Assembly: GCF_031119335.1 (NCBI RefSeq)
Contig: NZ_JAVHXT010000008.1
Span: forward strand, 60,487-124,486
DNA from: Pedobacter sp.
GTDB lineage: Bacteria; Bacteroidota; Bacteroidia; Sphingobacteriales; Sphingobacteriaceae
Direction of reading: 5' to 3'
DNA: 64,000 bases
Shown: positions 25,421 through 34,817 of the stretch, piece after piece
Layout of the letters: every line of letters starts with the position of its first letter
Numbering within the stretch: position 1 is the stretch's first letter
Position numbers and translations under genes: made by a program
The notes under the pieces: generated by a model
Told to the model about the DNA's origin: nothing
Database searches by the model: none
What the model saw: only the letters and a program-made list of their open reading frames with translations

Positions 25421-26449
25421 TTAAACTTCCAACTTTCCAATCACTTCAATTGCCTGATCTATCATTACAGGCGAAACATCTAAATGCGTTACCAAGCGGA
25501 TAGTTTTAGCAGAAGTGGTGTTACATAAAATACCTTTCCTGCCAAAGGCTTTCACTATATCTTCCGCTTTGTGGCGATTAACCACATCAAAAAGAACAAT
25601 ATTAGTTTCTACGGGCATCACTTTTTCTACATAATTAGTTTGCGCTAATGCATTGGCCAAAGCCTTCGCATGCTGATGATCTTCTGCCAAACGATTTACA
25701 TGATGATCTAACGCATAAATACCCGCAGCTGCCAAAAAACCGGCTTGACGCATACCGCCACCTAAGGCCTTTCTAATCCTCTTTGCTTGTTTAATCATTT
25801 CATTAGAACCTAACAAGACAGAGCCTACTGGCGCCCCTAAACCTTTCGACAAGCAGATCGAAATGCCATCGAAATAATGACCGTAAGTTGCCGCTTTATC
25901 TCCAGTAGCTACCAGAGCATTAAACAACCTTGCGCCATCTAAATGCAACTTTAAGCCCTTTATATTACAAAGATTGTGCACAGCTTCAATCTGTTCCAAG
26001 GTGTAGCATTTACCGCCGCCTTTGTTAACCGTATTCTCTAAAACCACTAAGCTTGTTTTAGGGTAGTGGATATTATCTTCATTAATCTCCGGCTCAATCA
26101 ATTCCGGTGTTAAAATTCCCCGCTCTCCATACAACAACCTCGCCGAAGCCATAGAATTGTAAGCAATACCGCCGCCTTCGTAGCGATAAACGTGCGCCGT
26201 TTGGTCGCAAATTACTTCATCCAGTGGTTGGGTAAAACACTTAATGGCAATTTGGTTGGTCATAGTTCCCGACGGACAAAACAAACCAGCCTCCATGTGG
26301 AACATCGTTGCCAATTTAGTTTCTAATGCATGAACGGTTTCATCTTCGCCATATACATCGTCGCCAACTTTTGCGCTCATCATGGCATCCAACATACCTG
26401 CGGTTGGTTTGGTTACGGTATCACTTCTAAAGTCTAATTTTGGTTCCAT
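25421..26449 (-). CDS. ltaE: Low-specificity L-threonine aldolase
   Basis: 342 residues, full length, fold-type I PLP enzyme. N-terminal DFRSDTVTKPTAGMLDAM (the usual family start), GDDVYGEDETV, PSGTMTNQIA, the HLDGARLFNA stretch, and the PLP Schiff-base lysine Lys202 in ICLSKGLGAPVGS. C-terminal KALGGGMRQAGFLAAAG and TNIVLFD also fit. It cleaves L-threonine/allo-threonine to glycine and acetaldehyde in the cytoplasm. Single gene. Confidence 0.95.
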   Translation of the reverse strand: MEPKLDFRSDTVTKPTAGMLDAMMSAKVGDDVYGEDETVHALETKLATMFHMEAGLFCPSGTMTNQIAIKCFTQPLDEVICDQTAHVYRYEGGGIAYNSMASARLLYGERGILTPELIEPEINEDNIHYPKTSLVVLENTVNKGGGKCYTLEQIEAVHNLCNIKGLKLHLDGARLFNALVATGDKAATYGHYFDGISICLSKGLGAPVGSVLLGSNEMIKQAKRIRKALGGGMRQAGFLAAAGIYALDHHVNRLAEDHQHAKALANALAQTNYVEKVMPVETNIVLFDVVNRHKAEDIVKAFGRKGILCNTTSAKTIRLVTHLDVSPVMIDQAIEVIGKLEV

Positions 26450-26833
26450 GGTTTTGGGTTAGCATTTGGGAATTGAAAAGTTTTGGCATAGCATTAAACA
26501 TTTAGTCATTTCATCATTCTCTCATTCAATCATTCCTTCATCCCCCTAAAGTACACGATAAAATCTGATTAATAAAAAAATTACATTGTAGTTTTTCACA
26601 ATTTTTCGATCATCATTTATCACTAAAACCGAAAACACATTTGTTCCAAAAACAGCCGTAAATAGTGTAAAAAATACACTTTAGCAAAAAGCCACTCCAT
26701 TCATGAACAATCAAACGTTTGAATGCCTTCAAGATTAACTTATAAAAAACTTAATATTAATTTTTTATTTCCAATAAAGGCTGATATATTGCCAAACTTT
26801 TATACAAATTATACAACTTAACAAACCAAAAAA
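26450..26833. other. Divergent promoter region, threonine aldolase / GlcNAc-type kinase
   Basis: No ORF of note. It contains a 10-bp palindrome CAAACGTTTG near 26715 and A/T-rich leaders on both sides. Possible operator, but with a single copy the support is weak. Confidence 0.35.
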
Positions 26834-27685
26834 ATGATACTTATTGCAGACGGTGGATCTACTAAAACCAACTGGTGCTTAATCAACGAAGCCGGAAGGA
26901 AAATCCATTTTAACACCGAGGGTTACAACCCTTATTTTGCAAAGCAAGATTACATTGAAAACTCGTTGAGAACCACATTACCAGACACGCTAGACGCTTC
27001 CAAACTAGAAGAGGTTTACTATTACGGCGCTGGTTGTTCTACAGATGCAAACAAAAAAATTGTATCAGATGCAATGCAAAAGGTTTTTGTAAACGCTAAA
27101 ATCAATGTAGATCATGATTTGTTAGCTTCTTGCCGTGCACTTTTGGGCGACGAGCCGGGCTTTGCAGCTATTTTAGGGACTGGAACCAACACTTGTCTTT
27201 ACGATGGTAGCGACATTTCTCTGAACATCGATTCGCTAGGTTATTTCTTAGGCGACGAAGGTAGTGGCAGTTTCATTGGCAAGCGCTTATTAGCCGATTA
27301 TATGAAAGGTTTTATGCCAAAAGGATTAGCCGAAAGCTTCTTCACTATTTACGGCTTAAGTAACGAAGATATTTTCGACAACATCTACAACAAACCACTT
27401 CCAAACCGTTTCTGCGCAAGCTTTAGCAAGTTCTTGTACGATTTTAAAACTGTGTACCCAGAATATGCAGAAGATGTGGTTGACACTGCTTTCACGGCAT
27501 TCTTTGAGAAATTGGTAATTCATTACCCTAACTACAACAAGCACTTGTTAAATGTAGTAGGCTCGGTAGGTTACAGCTTTAGAGATAGACTAAGCGTAGT
27601 AGCCGATAAATACGAAATGGGCGTAGGTAAAATTATCCGTTCCCCAATAGACGACTTGGTAGAATACCATTTAAGCAAAAGATAA
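26834..27685 (+). CDS. BadF/BadG-family ATPase, probable N-acetylglucosamine kinase
   Basis: 283 residues, cytoplasmic, ASKHA/actin-fold kinase. Phosphate-1 motif LIADGGSTKTNW (residues 3-14), GAGCSTDANK, the AILGTGTNTCLYDG segment near residue 115, and LGDEGSGSFIGKRLL (about 138-152), as in BadF/NAGK proteins. It probably phosphorylates an amino sugar such as GlcNAc, perhaps in cell-wall recycling. Followed by a strong intrinsic terminator, so likely monocistronic. Confidence 0.88.
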   Translation: MILIADGGSTKTNWCLINEAGRKIHFNTEGYNPYFAKQDYIENSLRTTLPDTLDASKLEEVYYYGAGCSTDANKKIVSDAMQKVFVNAKINVDHDLLASCRALLGDEPGFAAILGTGTNTCLYDGSDISLNIDSLGYFLGDEGSGSFIGKRLLADYMKGFMPKGLAESFFTIYGLSNEDIFDNIYNKPLPNRFCASFSKFLYDFKTVYPEYAEDVVDTAFTAFFEKLVIHYPNYNKHLLNVVGSVGYSFRDRLSVVADKYEMGVGKIIRSPIDDLVEYHLSKR

Positions 27686-27691
27686 GACAAG

Positions 27692-27716
27692 AAGCTCCGT
27701 AAATCGGAGCTTTTTT
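27692..27716 (+). terminator. Intrinsic terminator after GlcNAc-type kinase
   Basis: AAGCTCCG-TAAAT-CGGAGCTT followed by a T-run. Confidence 0.85.
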
Positions 27717-28260
27717 GTTTTTAGTCATATTGAGTCATTTGTTCACTAGCTCATTGTTATTTAATTATTGGTTTATTATCATCTAAACACTCGTCATTGC
27801 CAGCTCAACTGGCAATCGTAATGCGCTAAAAGCTTAGGATGATTTCATCATTCAGAAGCGCAACTCCCTACCGCTTTTAAACGGCAGTCCTGCTTTACGC
27901 TGTATCTTTTTTGGGTTACTAAGCTGTCACATCAAAACCTGTGAAAGGGCAAACTAATTGCTCCTAATGTTACAAAATGTAACAAAAAAGGATGTCGCTG
28001 CAATCAGGGCTATTGAACAAAAATCCTTGCTAGAAAATAGCGGTTAAATCTTAAATGTTTTATATTGTTGTATGAAAACCTAAAAAATGTATTAAGAACT
28101 GCTATCTTAACTCCCCTTCAATTCTTAATGTTTTACATTCACACCGTGATGGGCTAACCCTTTAATAAAGTAATCTTTGTCATTTTCTACTAAAACAGTC
28201 GTATTTTCTTGCATTCCTAGCCCAAATCAGCTAATTTAGTGAAATTAACAAGATGTATAA
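27717..28260. other. Long leader/intergenic region before the aromatic hydroxylase
   Basis: About 540 bp without a credible gene. 27871-27920 contains a fragment (CTGCTTTACGCTGTATCTTTTTT) related to the repeat family at 20480/41410. CGTCATTGCCAGCTCAACTGGCAAT near 27791 is another short palindrome. A TAATCTTTG box near 28170 is one base off the -7 spacing. Confidence 0.4.
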
Positions 28261-30045
28261 ATGAGCGATTTTAACGACTTTAATAACGAGCAGGTTGCCA
28301 AATTGCCTAGACATTTAAGGCAATTTATAGTAGAGCAAAATTATGAAAAATACACGCCAATTGACCAAGCGGTTTGGCGTTATGTAATGCGTCAAAACTA
28401 TAGTTATCTAAAGCACGTAGCTTATTATCCATACATTAAAGGTTTAAACAGGGCAGGCTTAAGTATCGAGTATATTCCAGATTTGCAAACCATGAACGAC
28501 AATTTGGGGAAAATTGGTTGGGGCGCAGTTACTGTTGATGGCTTTATCCCACCAGCGGCATTTATGGAATACCAAGCTTACCGAGTGTTAGTTATTGCTG
28601 CCGATATCCGCCAGATTAACCACATTGAATATACGCCCGCACCAGATATTATCCACGAAAGTGCGGGTCATGCTCCTATTATTGCTGATACAGATTACAA
28701 TGCTTACTTGAGCTACTTTGGTTCTATCGGAGCAAAAGCAATGTTTTCTAGCAAAGATTTTGAGCTTTACGAAGCTATCCGCAGGCTTTCTATTTTAAAG
28801 GAAGCTGCAAATGTTGACGAAGCCGAAATTGCCAAGGCAGAAAAGGAACTAAAATTCATCGCAGATAACATGGGCGACCCTTCGGAAATGGCTTTACTAG
28901 GTCGTTTGCATTGGTGGACGGTAGAATATGGTTTGATTGGAACGCTGGAAAATCCGAAAATTTACGGCGCTGGCCTACTTTCTTCCATTGGCGAAAGTGC
29001 AACTTGCATGGACCCAAAAATTAAGAAGCTTTGGTACAACTTAGATACGATAAATTACTCGTACGATATTACTCAAGAGCAGCCGCAGCTGTTTGTAACC
29101 CCTACGTTCCAAAATCTAATCGATGTATTAGAAGCTTTTGCCAACACCATGGCATTTAGACGTGGCGGTTCAGAAAGTGTTTTAAAAGCTATCGAATGTA
29201 AAAACCCAAGTACGGCAGTTTACAGTTCTGGCCTGCAGGTTACAGGTGTTTTCACAGATGTGGGCATGAGTAAAGATGACGAGGTAACTTTCATTAAAAC
29301 CACTGGTCAATCTGCCTTAGCTTTTGGTGGTAAAGAATTACCTGGACATGGTAAAAACTATCATAAAGATGGTTTTTCATCGCCAGTTGGTAAATTAAAA
29401 GCGACTGAAAAATTATTGGAAGACCATACGCTTGAAGATTTAACAAGTTTAGGCATTTCGGCTGGCGAACGTGGAGTTTTAACTTTCGAGAGCGGCATTG
29501 AAGTAAATGGTTTGGTTAAAGAAATCATCCGCAAAGGCGAAAAAACGATATTAATTGCTTTTGAAGATTGTACTGTAAAAGAGGCTAATGGCAACATCTT
29601 GTTCCAACCAGAATGGGGAACTTATGATATGGCGGTTGGCGATAAGATTGTGTCAGTTTTTAACGGTGCCGCAGATAAAGATGCTTACGAAGAAATCACA
29701 CACATCAGCGAGCAGTTAACACATAAAATTGTTTACGATGATGCGACAAAGCGTTTGCACAGCTTGTACCAACAAGTAAGAGATATTCGTGAAGCTGGCG
29801 AAGGCACAGAGAAATTAGCAGACATTTTTAACGAACTGAAAACTAACTTCCGTTACGATTGGCTTGCTGCATTGCAGATTTTAGAGATTTTGCATCATAC
29901 AGCAAGTAATCCAGCTTTGGAAAACGAAGTAAGGATTTACCTAGAAATGAAAGCCGCTAACGAAAAAGAATTAACCAAATTAATTAACGATGGTTTTCAT
30001 GTGATTGCTAATCCAGTTACGCAGTTAATTGCTGTGGAGGATTAA
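28261..30045 (+). CDS. Aromatic amino acid hydroxylase (phenylalanine 4-monooxygenase-like), long Bacteroidota form
   Basis: 594 residues, about twice the bacterial PhhA length. Residues about 20-310 form the pterin-dependent hydroxylase domain: TMNDNLGKIGWGAVTVDGFIPP, PDIIHESAGHAPIIAD with iron ligands His132 and His137, a candidate third ligand Glu in the WWTVEYGLIG stretch, and GLLSSIGES. Residues about 330-594 are an extra C-terminal region (GHGKNYHKDGFSSPVGK, ..FNGAADKDAYEEITHISEQLTHKIVYD) that I do not recognise. The predicted reaction is phenylalanine to tyrosine with tetrahydropterin and O2. This feeds the homogentisate genes at 34818-38694. The role of the C-terminal half is unknown. 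Confidence 0.88.
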   Translation: MSDFNDFNNEQVAKLPRHLRQFIVEQNYEKYTPIDQAVWRYVMRQNYSYLKHVAYYPYIKGLNRAGLSIEYIPDLQTMNDNLGKIGWGAVTVDGFIPPAAFMEYQAYRVLVIAADIRQINHIEYTPAPDIIHESAGHAPIIADTDYNAYLSYFGSIGAKAMFSSKDFELYEAIRRLSILKEAANVDEAEIAKAEKELKFIADNMGDPSEMALLGRLHWWTVEYGLIGTLENPKIYGAGLLSSIGESATCMDPKIKKLWYNLDTINYSYDITQEQPQLFVTPTFQNLIDVLEAFANTMAFRRGGSESVLKAIECKNPSTAVYSSGLQVTGVFTDVGMSKDDEVTFIKTTGQSALAFGGKELPGHGKNYHKDGFSSPVGKLKATEKLLEDHTLEDLTSLGISAGERGVLTFESGIEVNGLVKEIIRKGEKTILIAFEDCTVKEANGNILFQPEWGTYDMAVGDKIVSVFNGAADKDAYEEITHISEQLTHKIVYDDATKRLHSLYQQVRDIREAGEGTEKLADIFNELKTNFRYDWLAALQILEILHHTASNPALENEVRIYLEMKAANEKELTKLINDGFHVIANPVTQLIAVED

Positions 30046-30054
30046 TAAAACTAT

Positions 30055-30142
30055 CGTCATTTCGACTGGAGCGCAGCGAAATGGAGAAATCTTTGAACTA
30101 TAAAAACATTTTAAAGATTTCTCGGCTACGCTCGAAATGACG
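30055..30142. repeat. Interspersed GTCATTTCGA..GAAATCT palindrome
   Basis: Folded pair: CGTCATTTCGACTGGAGC.. against ..GCTACGCTCGAAATGACG with AAATCTTT/AAAGATTT inner arms. Begins 9 nt after the hydroxylase stop. Same family at 20354, 34597 and 38706. Confidence 0.7.
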
Positions 30143-30222
30143 AGTAGCCAAAATCTCATTGGTTTATGTAATCGACAGACCCGCTACGCAATTAATTGGT
30201 GTGTATGATTAGTCTTACAATC

Positions 30223-30255
30223 AAACTTACGAAGTTTTAAAAACTTCGTAAGTTT
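30223..30255. repeat. 33-bp perfect palindrome (ACTTACGAAGTTT family)
   Basis: 16-bp arms AAACTTACGAAGTTTT / complement with a single-base loop. Near-identical to 49532-49564. Confidence 0.75.
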
Positions 30256-30266
30256 CTAAAAACGGT

Positions 30267-30341
30267 CGTCATTTCGAGGCACGAAGCAATCTTACTACTA
30301 TTGCATTATGCTTTAAGATTGCTTCGTGCCTAGCAATGACG
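30267..30341. repeat. Interspersed GTCATT..CGAAGCAATCT palindrome (full)
   Basis: Arms of about 27 bp (CGTCATTTCGAGGCACGAAG.. and its complement) around a roughly 20-nt loop. Directly follows two other palindromes, so 30055-30341 is a cluster of three repeat families. Confidence 0.75.
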
Positions 30342-30351
30342 ATAATATTGT

Positions 30352-30906
30352 TTAATTATTCTTCTTTACATACTTCGTCAATATCACAATCATTTGCTCG
30401 TTGATTTTCCCTTCAATCTGCTCGTGATTATCGTGAACTAACCTAATTTTCTTAACCACAGTTCCTTTTGGTGCACTAAAGCTAGTCCCTTTCACATCCA
30501 AAGCTTGGGTTAAAACTACCGTATCGCCGTTTTCCAACACGTTACCAAAAGCATCAGTGTGAACCGCTGCTACTTCCAAACCGCTCATTCCCCATTGTAT
30601 CACATCTTCATCTAAATCTACCATACTCAAAACACCACTTGCCCAATCTTCATCCTTATAGTTTTGTAGAATGCGATAGCTTAATGCCTGTACACTTGGT
30701 TCTGGGTTCCAAATACTGCCTTCTACTACTCGCCAATAAAAACTTTGGTCGGTTGCTTCCAAATTTTGCAAGCAATCGTTGCATAAAGCAACCTGATTTT
30801 CAATCGCACCCTCTTTTTTCGGACTTACCGTATAATCAATAGTCGCTTCGTTTTTGCTACACAACTCACATAATCCTTCGCTGCGTTCCTTTAGTTTTTC
30901 TAACAT
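30352..30906 (-). CDS. PhnA-family protein
   Basis: 184 residues. An N-terminal zinc-ribbon-like segment with CELC (residues about 13-16) and CNDC (about 42-45) is followed by the C-terminal PhnA/YjdM domain: DAFGNVLENGDTVVLTQALDVKGTSFSAPKGTVVKKIRLV, ending GKINEQMIVILTKYVKK. PhnA homologues were named from the E. coli phosphonate cluster, but their biochemical role is not established. Cytoplasmic, single gene. Confidence 0.85.
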   Translation of the reverse strand: MLEKLKERSEGLCELCSKNEATIDYTVSPKKEGAIENQVALCNDCLQNLEATDQSFYWRVVEGSIWNPEPSVQALSYRILQNYKDEDWASGVLSMVDLDEDVIQWGMSGLEVAAVHTDAFGNVLENGDTVVLTQALDVKGTSFSAPKGTVVKKIRLVHDNHEQIEGKINEQMIVILTKYVKKNN

Positions 30907-31043
30907 CTTTCTTTAATTGGTGGGCAAAGGTATCGATAAAGAAATCGGATTTCAAATGTGTGACGAATATCAAAATACCAAAAAATACTGATGATAAGCG
31001 GCAGCTTACCTCGTTAACTTTACGCTATTAATTAAGAATTCTT

Positions 31044-32105
31044 ATGAAACAATATACTTTAATTTTGGCGTTTGTTAGTTTATTCATTTTAAATGGATGC
31101 GACAAAAAAGCAACAGAACCCGAACCAACACCCAAAGAGGACAAACTTGAACCCACTTTAAATATGGCATTCGCAAAACCGACCCTAAATGGCATTGGTT
31201 TTATGGATATTGTTTTTACCGCAGACGGTAGAGCCGCCGCTTTAAGTACTAGAAAAGAAGTTTTCTTTAGTAATAACGATGGTGCTACTTGGCAATTGGT
31301 AAGGCAATATTCAGCTTTAAATAACGATACTACTATTCAAAGTTTGGCATTACACCCAACGCAAGACATTGTCTTTTTAGGTGCAAGTTTCTTTCATAAT
31401 GGGAACTCTAATTTAAAGCATCTCATCATTAAAAAAGATGGGGCAGGAAAATGGCAGGACCACATTATTGTAGATACGAGGTACACCGACCAAGCAAGTA
31501 ATCCGCAAAAAATACCAGCTGGTTTTACTTACAATCATAGTTTTTGGTTTAGAAATTACGTAATTAATAGTTTCACCAACCCAACAGGCACCGATGGTTT
31601 TGTGTCCATCCAATTTGACCCAGAAAAAACAGATAAATTTTCTAGTCAAATGGTGATGTTACCTGCTTCTAAAAATCCATTCGTTGCTACTTCAGTAATA
31701 CCAATTGGCGATGATTATGACAAGATGTATAATTGCGCTGGCTCCGAAATTTTACCTAGTAAAGTAAAAGCAAATACTCGAATTTACCAATGGCACAACT
31801 TCACTTGGTTAACCTCAAATAGTTCTGACAATACCAACAGACCAGATTGTTGCTTGCCAGATTACATGGCCGCTAGTCCAGATTTAAAAGGCAAAAAGTT
31901 TAACAAACTGATGCTTTATACTGGACTAGGAAAGCTCTATCATACTCACATCGCCCCTGCAGCACACCACCAGCAAGAAATTATTTTACCAAAGGATGTA
32001 GTTGGTCATGGAGATAAACTATGTGTAGGTATTGATAGGCAAGGCTATGTTTGGCTCGGGACTGCGGCAAGTGGAATGTTTAAAAGCACTAGCCCACTAC
32101 CTTAA
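31044..32105 (+). CDS. Lipoprotein with beta-propeller/BNR-like repeats, unknown function
   Basis: 353 residues with a lipoprotein signal (FILNGCDKK, Cys near residue 17). After an acidic/proline linker the protein has beta-propeller character: an Asp-box-like SNNDGATW near residue 76, repeated short aromatic-ended strands, and a final YVWLGTAASGMFKS blade. This resembles BNR/two-component-sensor propeller lipoproteins of Bacteroidota, but I cannot name a function. Probably periplasmic or surface-exposed. TAACTTTA (31014-31021) is a possible -7 box. Confidence 0.65.
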   Translation: MKQYTLILAFVSLFILNGCDKKATEPEPTPKEDKLEPTLNMAFAKPTLNGIGFMDIVFTADGRAAALSTRKEVFFSNNDGATWQLVRQYSALNNDTTIQSLALHPTQDIVFLGASFFHNGNSNLKHLIIKKDGAGKWQDHIIVDTRYTDQASNPQKIPAGFTYNHSFWFRNYVINSFTNPTGTDGFVSIQFDPEKTDKFSSQMVMLPASKNPFVATSVIPIGDDYDKMYNCAGSEILPSKVKANTRIYQWHNFTWLTSNSSDNTNRPDCCLPDYMAASPDLKGKKFNKLMLYTGLGKLYHTHIAPAAHHQQEIILPKDVVGHGDKLCVGIDRQGYVWLGTAASGMFKSTSPLP

Positions 32106-32111
32106 AATAGC

Positions 32112-32119
32112 TATCTTTG
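32112..32119 (+). promoter_or_regulatory. -7 box TATCTTTG before the SDR gene
   Basis: A perfect TAnnTTTG match whose start site would fall downstream of the first in-frame ATG (32117). This supports ATG 32141 as the true start. Confidence 0.5.
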
Positions 32120-32140
32120 CCGCCAACAAAGATATTATCC

Positions 32141-32842
32141 ATGAACATCATTATTACCGGAGCCAGTAGCGGCATAGGTTTCGAGGCAGCGTTAGAACTA
32201 AGTTTAGATACTAAAAACAAAGTAGTTTGCATTGCCCGCTCTGCAGATAAGTTGCGTAAACTGCATGAAATTGCCAAAAGCATTACGCCAGAGTGTACCC
32301 TTTTACCTGTGGCTTTTGATTTAGTGAATGATGATTATAATGCGCTTATTCCTTTCATCGAGCAACGACTTGGAACTGTAGATATTTTGATTAACAATGC
32401 CGGTGCTTTAATTAACAAGCCTCTTTTAGAAACGACAGAAGTTGATTTGGCAGAAATGCTAGAACACAACGTGATGAGCCATTTCAAAATGACCCGTTAC
32501 ATGTTACCGTTTATGAGTGCTGGTGCACATATTGTAAATATTGGAAGTATGGGCGGCTTTCAAGGAAGCGTGAAATTCCCAGGTTTGGCGGCTTACTCGG
32601 CTAGTAAAGCAGCTTTGCACACTTTAACTGAATGTATGGCGCAAGAGTTAATTACAACTGGAATTAAAATCAATTGTTTGGCTTTAGGTTCTGCACAAAC
32701 CGAGATGTTGGAAGCTGCATTTCCAGGTTATGAAAGTCCGGTAATGGCTTTTGAAATGGGCAAGTATGTTGCTGACTTTGCAAGAACAGGACATAAGTTT
32801 TTTAATGGTAAAGTTTTGCCTGTAGCGGTGACCACTCCTTAA
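32141..32842 (+). CDS. Short-chain dehydrogenase/reductase (SDR)
   Basis: 233 residues from ATG 32141. Classical SDR: the cofactor motif TGASSGIG at residues 6-13, NNAG near 88, catalytic Ser in IGSMGG, and Tyr152/Lys156 in YSASK. It catalyses an NAD(P)-dependent oxidoreduction of an unknown substrate in the cytoplasm. The upstream ATG (32117) overlaps the promoter motif and was rejected. It lies 35 bp after the propeller lipoprotein but has its own -7 box. Confidence 0.88.
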   Translation: MNIIITGASSGIGFEAALELSLDTKNKVVCIARSADKLRKLHEIAKSITPECTLLPVAFDLVNDDYNALIPFIEQRLGTVDILINNAGALINKPLLETTEVDLAEMLEHNVMSHFKMTRYMLPFMSAGAHIVNIGSMGGFQGSVKFPGLAAYSASKAALHTLTECMAQELITTGIKINCLALGSAQTEMLEAAFPGYESPVMAFEMGKYVADFARTGHKFFNGKVLPVAVTTP

Positions 32843-32986
32843 CCCTCAACCCCTAAATGGGAGCGAGAACCTTGCCGAAGCGAACTTCTCGCTCCTTAGG
32901 GGAGAGATGCTGAAGACAGAGAGGGGCTATAAGTTTTCCACATTCCTTGGCGCTTTAAATCTTGTTCGTTAAGTTTGAAACCATAC

Positions 32987-33523
32987 ATGAAGAAAATACT
33001 TTTAACCATCTTATTGCTCGGTAGTATTGCTTTTAGTTCTAAAGCACAGGATAATGTGTCTCTAACTATGCAGTATCAGAAAATGATGGAGAAAGTAATT
33101 AGCCGTATCCCAGAGGTCGCTAACTCTACTTCAACAAAAATCATGGACTTTGCTAAATCATTAATCGGAACTAGATACCGTTATGCTTCTAGTAATCCTG
33201 AAATTGGTTTCGATTGTTCTGGTTTTGTGAGCTATGTGTACAAACAATTTGGTTTTACTGGTGCTCGTTCTTCAGCAGATTTTGCTAAAAAAGGTAAGGC
33301 TATTAAATTGGCTGATGCTAAAGTTGGTGATGTGTTGGTATTCACTGGTTCTAATTCTAGAGTAAGAAGACCAGGTCACGTTGGTATTATTTACTCGATC
33401 GACGAAGAAGGCAAAATCAAGTTCATTCATTCTTCTTCTGGCAAAGCAAAAGGCGTAACCATTACCGATTTAGAAGGCTACTACAAAAACCGTTTCTTGA
33501 AGGCGGTAACTGTGATGGAGTAG
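32987..33523 (+). CDS. NlpC/P60-family peptidoglycan endopeptidase
   Basis: 178 residues from ATG 32987; the upstream TTG at 32975 adds four residues and is unnecessary. Signal peptide to about residue 21 (..SSKAQ), so periplasmic. NlpC/P60 domain residues about 55-175: catalytic Cys77 in FDCSGFVSYVY, His131 in RPGHVGIIY, and FIHSSSGKAKGV downstream. It probably cleaves D-Glu-mDAP type bonds in cell-wall stem peptides. Single-domain with no SH3 or LysM, so targeting is not apparent. Confidence 0.92.
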   Translation: MKKILLTILLLGSIAFSSKAQDNVSLTMQYQKMMEKVISRIPEVANSTSTKIMDFAKSLIGTRYRYASSNPEIGFDCSGFVSYVYKQFGFTGARSSADFAKKGKAIKLADAKVGDVLVFTGSNSRVRRPGHVGIIYSIDEEGKIKFIHSSSGKAKGVTITDLEGYYKNRFLKAVTVME

Positions 33524-33674
33524 TTCAAGTCGCAGTTTTCAGTTTTATCTTCCCGCTGATTTACAAAGATTTTCTTCGCAGATTTTAGATGATTTTTTTC
33601 TTGGTCTGCCAAAACTGGATTTTTCTAACACTTATTGACGATACTCTTCCGGACTTTACTGACTTTCGGACTAA

Positions 33675-34562
33675 TTAAAGCAACAACACCTTCAAAGCAT
33701 CTGCAACCTTACCATAAGCAATAAGCTCCTTGGCAAATTCGTGCAGTTCTCTTTCTCTGTTGGTTTCATCGCCAATGGTAGCATCTAAAATATCCTTAAC
33801 ATTAGCATTCCATTGCATTTCGGCAACTTCATCTTCGTTTGGCAACTGTTCTTCGTTACCTAACAAACCTAAATCATTTCCCGTAAGCACTTTCGATTGA
33901 CGCACAGAAAGCGGCAATGCGCTTACGCCAATACCCAAAGTAGTTAAAGGTTTTGGAACTGTAAACAAACTTTCTGGTGTAACACGACTGTACCAATTAC
34001 CTCCCAAACGAGCTACCAAATCAATTTTTTGTTGGTCAATTTTACCTTCTGTATCTAAAATTTCTTCTTTAATGTGGATGAGTTTAATTTCGGCCAATAC
34101 CAAATTACCGGCGCCATGTTGGTCGCCCAAAGGGAGGATTTGAGTTACCACACACTCTAATTGCACTGGTGCTTCTGATACTCTTGGCGGCTTTACCAAA
34201 TGTGAGGTTTCCATGGTAAAACCAGCTTTTTCAAATTCGTTTACACCTTTGCCATACTCCGTACTCGACAAGCTTGTTTGCTGTACCATCGCATAATTCA
34301 CAATATTCACTACAACTTCGCCGACTTCCTGTACATTCTCTAAAGTATGTTTAGTGGTATTGTCTCTCACACGCCTAGCTGGAGAAAAAATACAAACTGG
34401 CGGGTTAGTGCTAAACAAATTAAAAAAACTAAACGGACTGAGGTTCACGTTTCCTTCAGCATCAATTGTAGACGCCAAACAGATAGGTCGTGGTGCAATG
34501 GCATACTGCAAATAATTTTGCAACTGCATTGGAGAAAGGTCTTCGCATTTTAGTGTCAGCAT
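33675..34562 (-). CDS. Flavin reductase-like (FMN-binding split-barrel) protein
   Basis: 295 residues, cytoplasmic. The N-terminal flavin-reductase/DIM6-NTAB domain (residues about 15-200) shows AIAPRPICLASTIDAEGNVNLSPFSFFN, PPVCIFSPARRVRDNTTKHTLENV, VGEVVVNIVNYAMVQQ and EAPVQLECVV. The C-terminal about 90 residues are helical and specific to this subfamily (NEEQLPNEDEVAEMQWNANVKDILDATIGDE). It sits between homogentisate-pathway genes; in related genomes such proteins accompany that cluster, but the electron acceptor is unknown. A folded interspersed repeat (34597-34674) lies 35 bp upstream of its start. Confidence 0.82.
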   Translation of the reverse strand: MLTLKCEDLSPMQLQNYLQYAIAPRPICLASTIDAEGNVNLSPFSFFNLFSTNPPVCIFSPARRVRDNTTKHTLENVQEVGEVVVNIVNYAMVQQTSLSSTEYGKGVNEFEKAGFTMETSHLVKPPRVSEAPVQLECVVTQILPLGDQHGAGNLVLAEIKLIHIKEEILDTEGKIDQQKIDLVARLGGNWYSRVTPESLFTVPKPLTTLGIGVSALPLSVRQSKVLTGNDLGLLGNEEQLPNEDEVAEMQWNANVKDILDATIGDETNRERELHEFAKELIAYGKVADALKVLLL

Positions 34563-34596
34563 AGTTTTGGGTTGAAGATGTTTTTATTCTCTAAGC

Positions 34597-34674
34597 CGTC
34601 ATTTCGAACGCAGAGAGAAATCTCAAAGTTAGTCACTTTTACCTTACAGATTTCTCTCTGCGTTCGAAATGACG
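34597..34674. repeat. Interspersed GTCATTTCGAACGCAGAGAGAAATCT palindrome
   Basis: Arms CGTCATTTCGAACGCAGAGA.. and ..TCTCTGCGTTCGAAATGACG are essentially perfect over about 28 bp with a roughly 25-nt loop. Confidence 0.75.
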
Positions 34675-34743
34675 TAATTGTTTGCTGTCAGTTTTACGAT
34701 AGAAAGGTTTACCTATGTAACCTAAACCTGATAGCAGCGAGCA

Positions 34744-34762
34744 TCCCGATTTTATCGGGATA
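34744..34762. repeat. ATCCCGAT-TTT-ATCGGGAT hairpin inside an AAACC..GCAGGGCT repeat
   Basis: Hairpin within 34723-34806, related to the repeat at 41660-41740 (..GACAGCAGCGAGCA..ATCCCGATTTTATCGGGA). Just 3' of the fumarylacetoacetate hydrolase gene. Confidence 0.55.
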
Positions 34763-34817
34763 AAGCGAATAGCAGGGCTTTCGTAACCGAAGTACACTGA
34801 ACCCTGCTTTTCAAATT

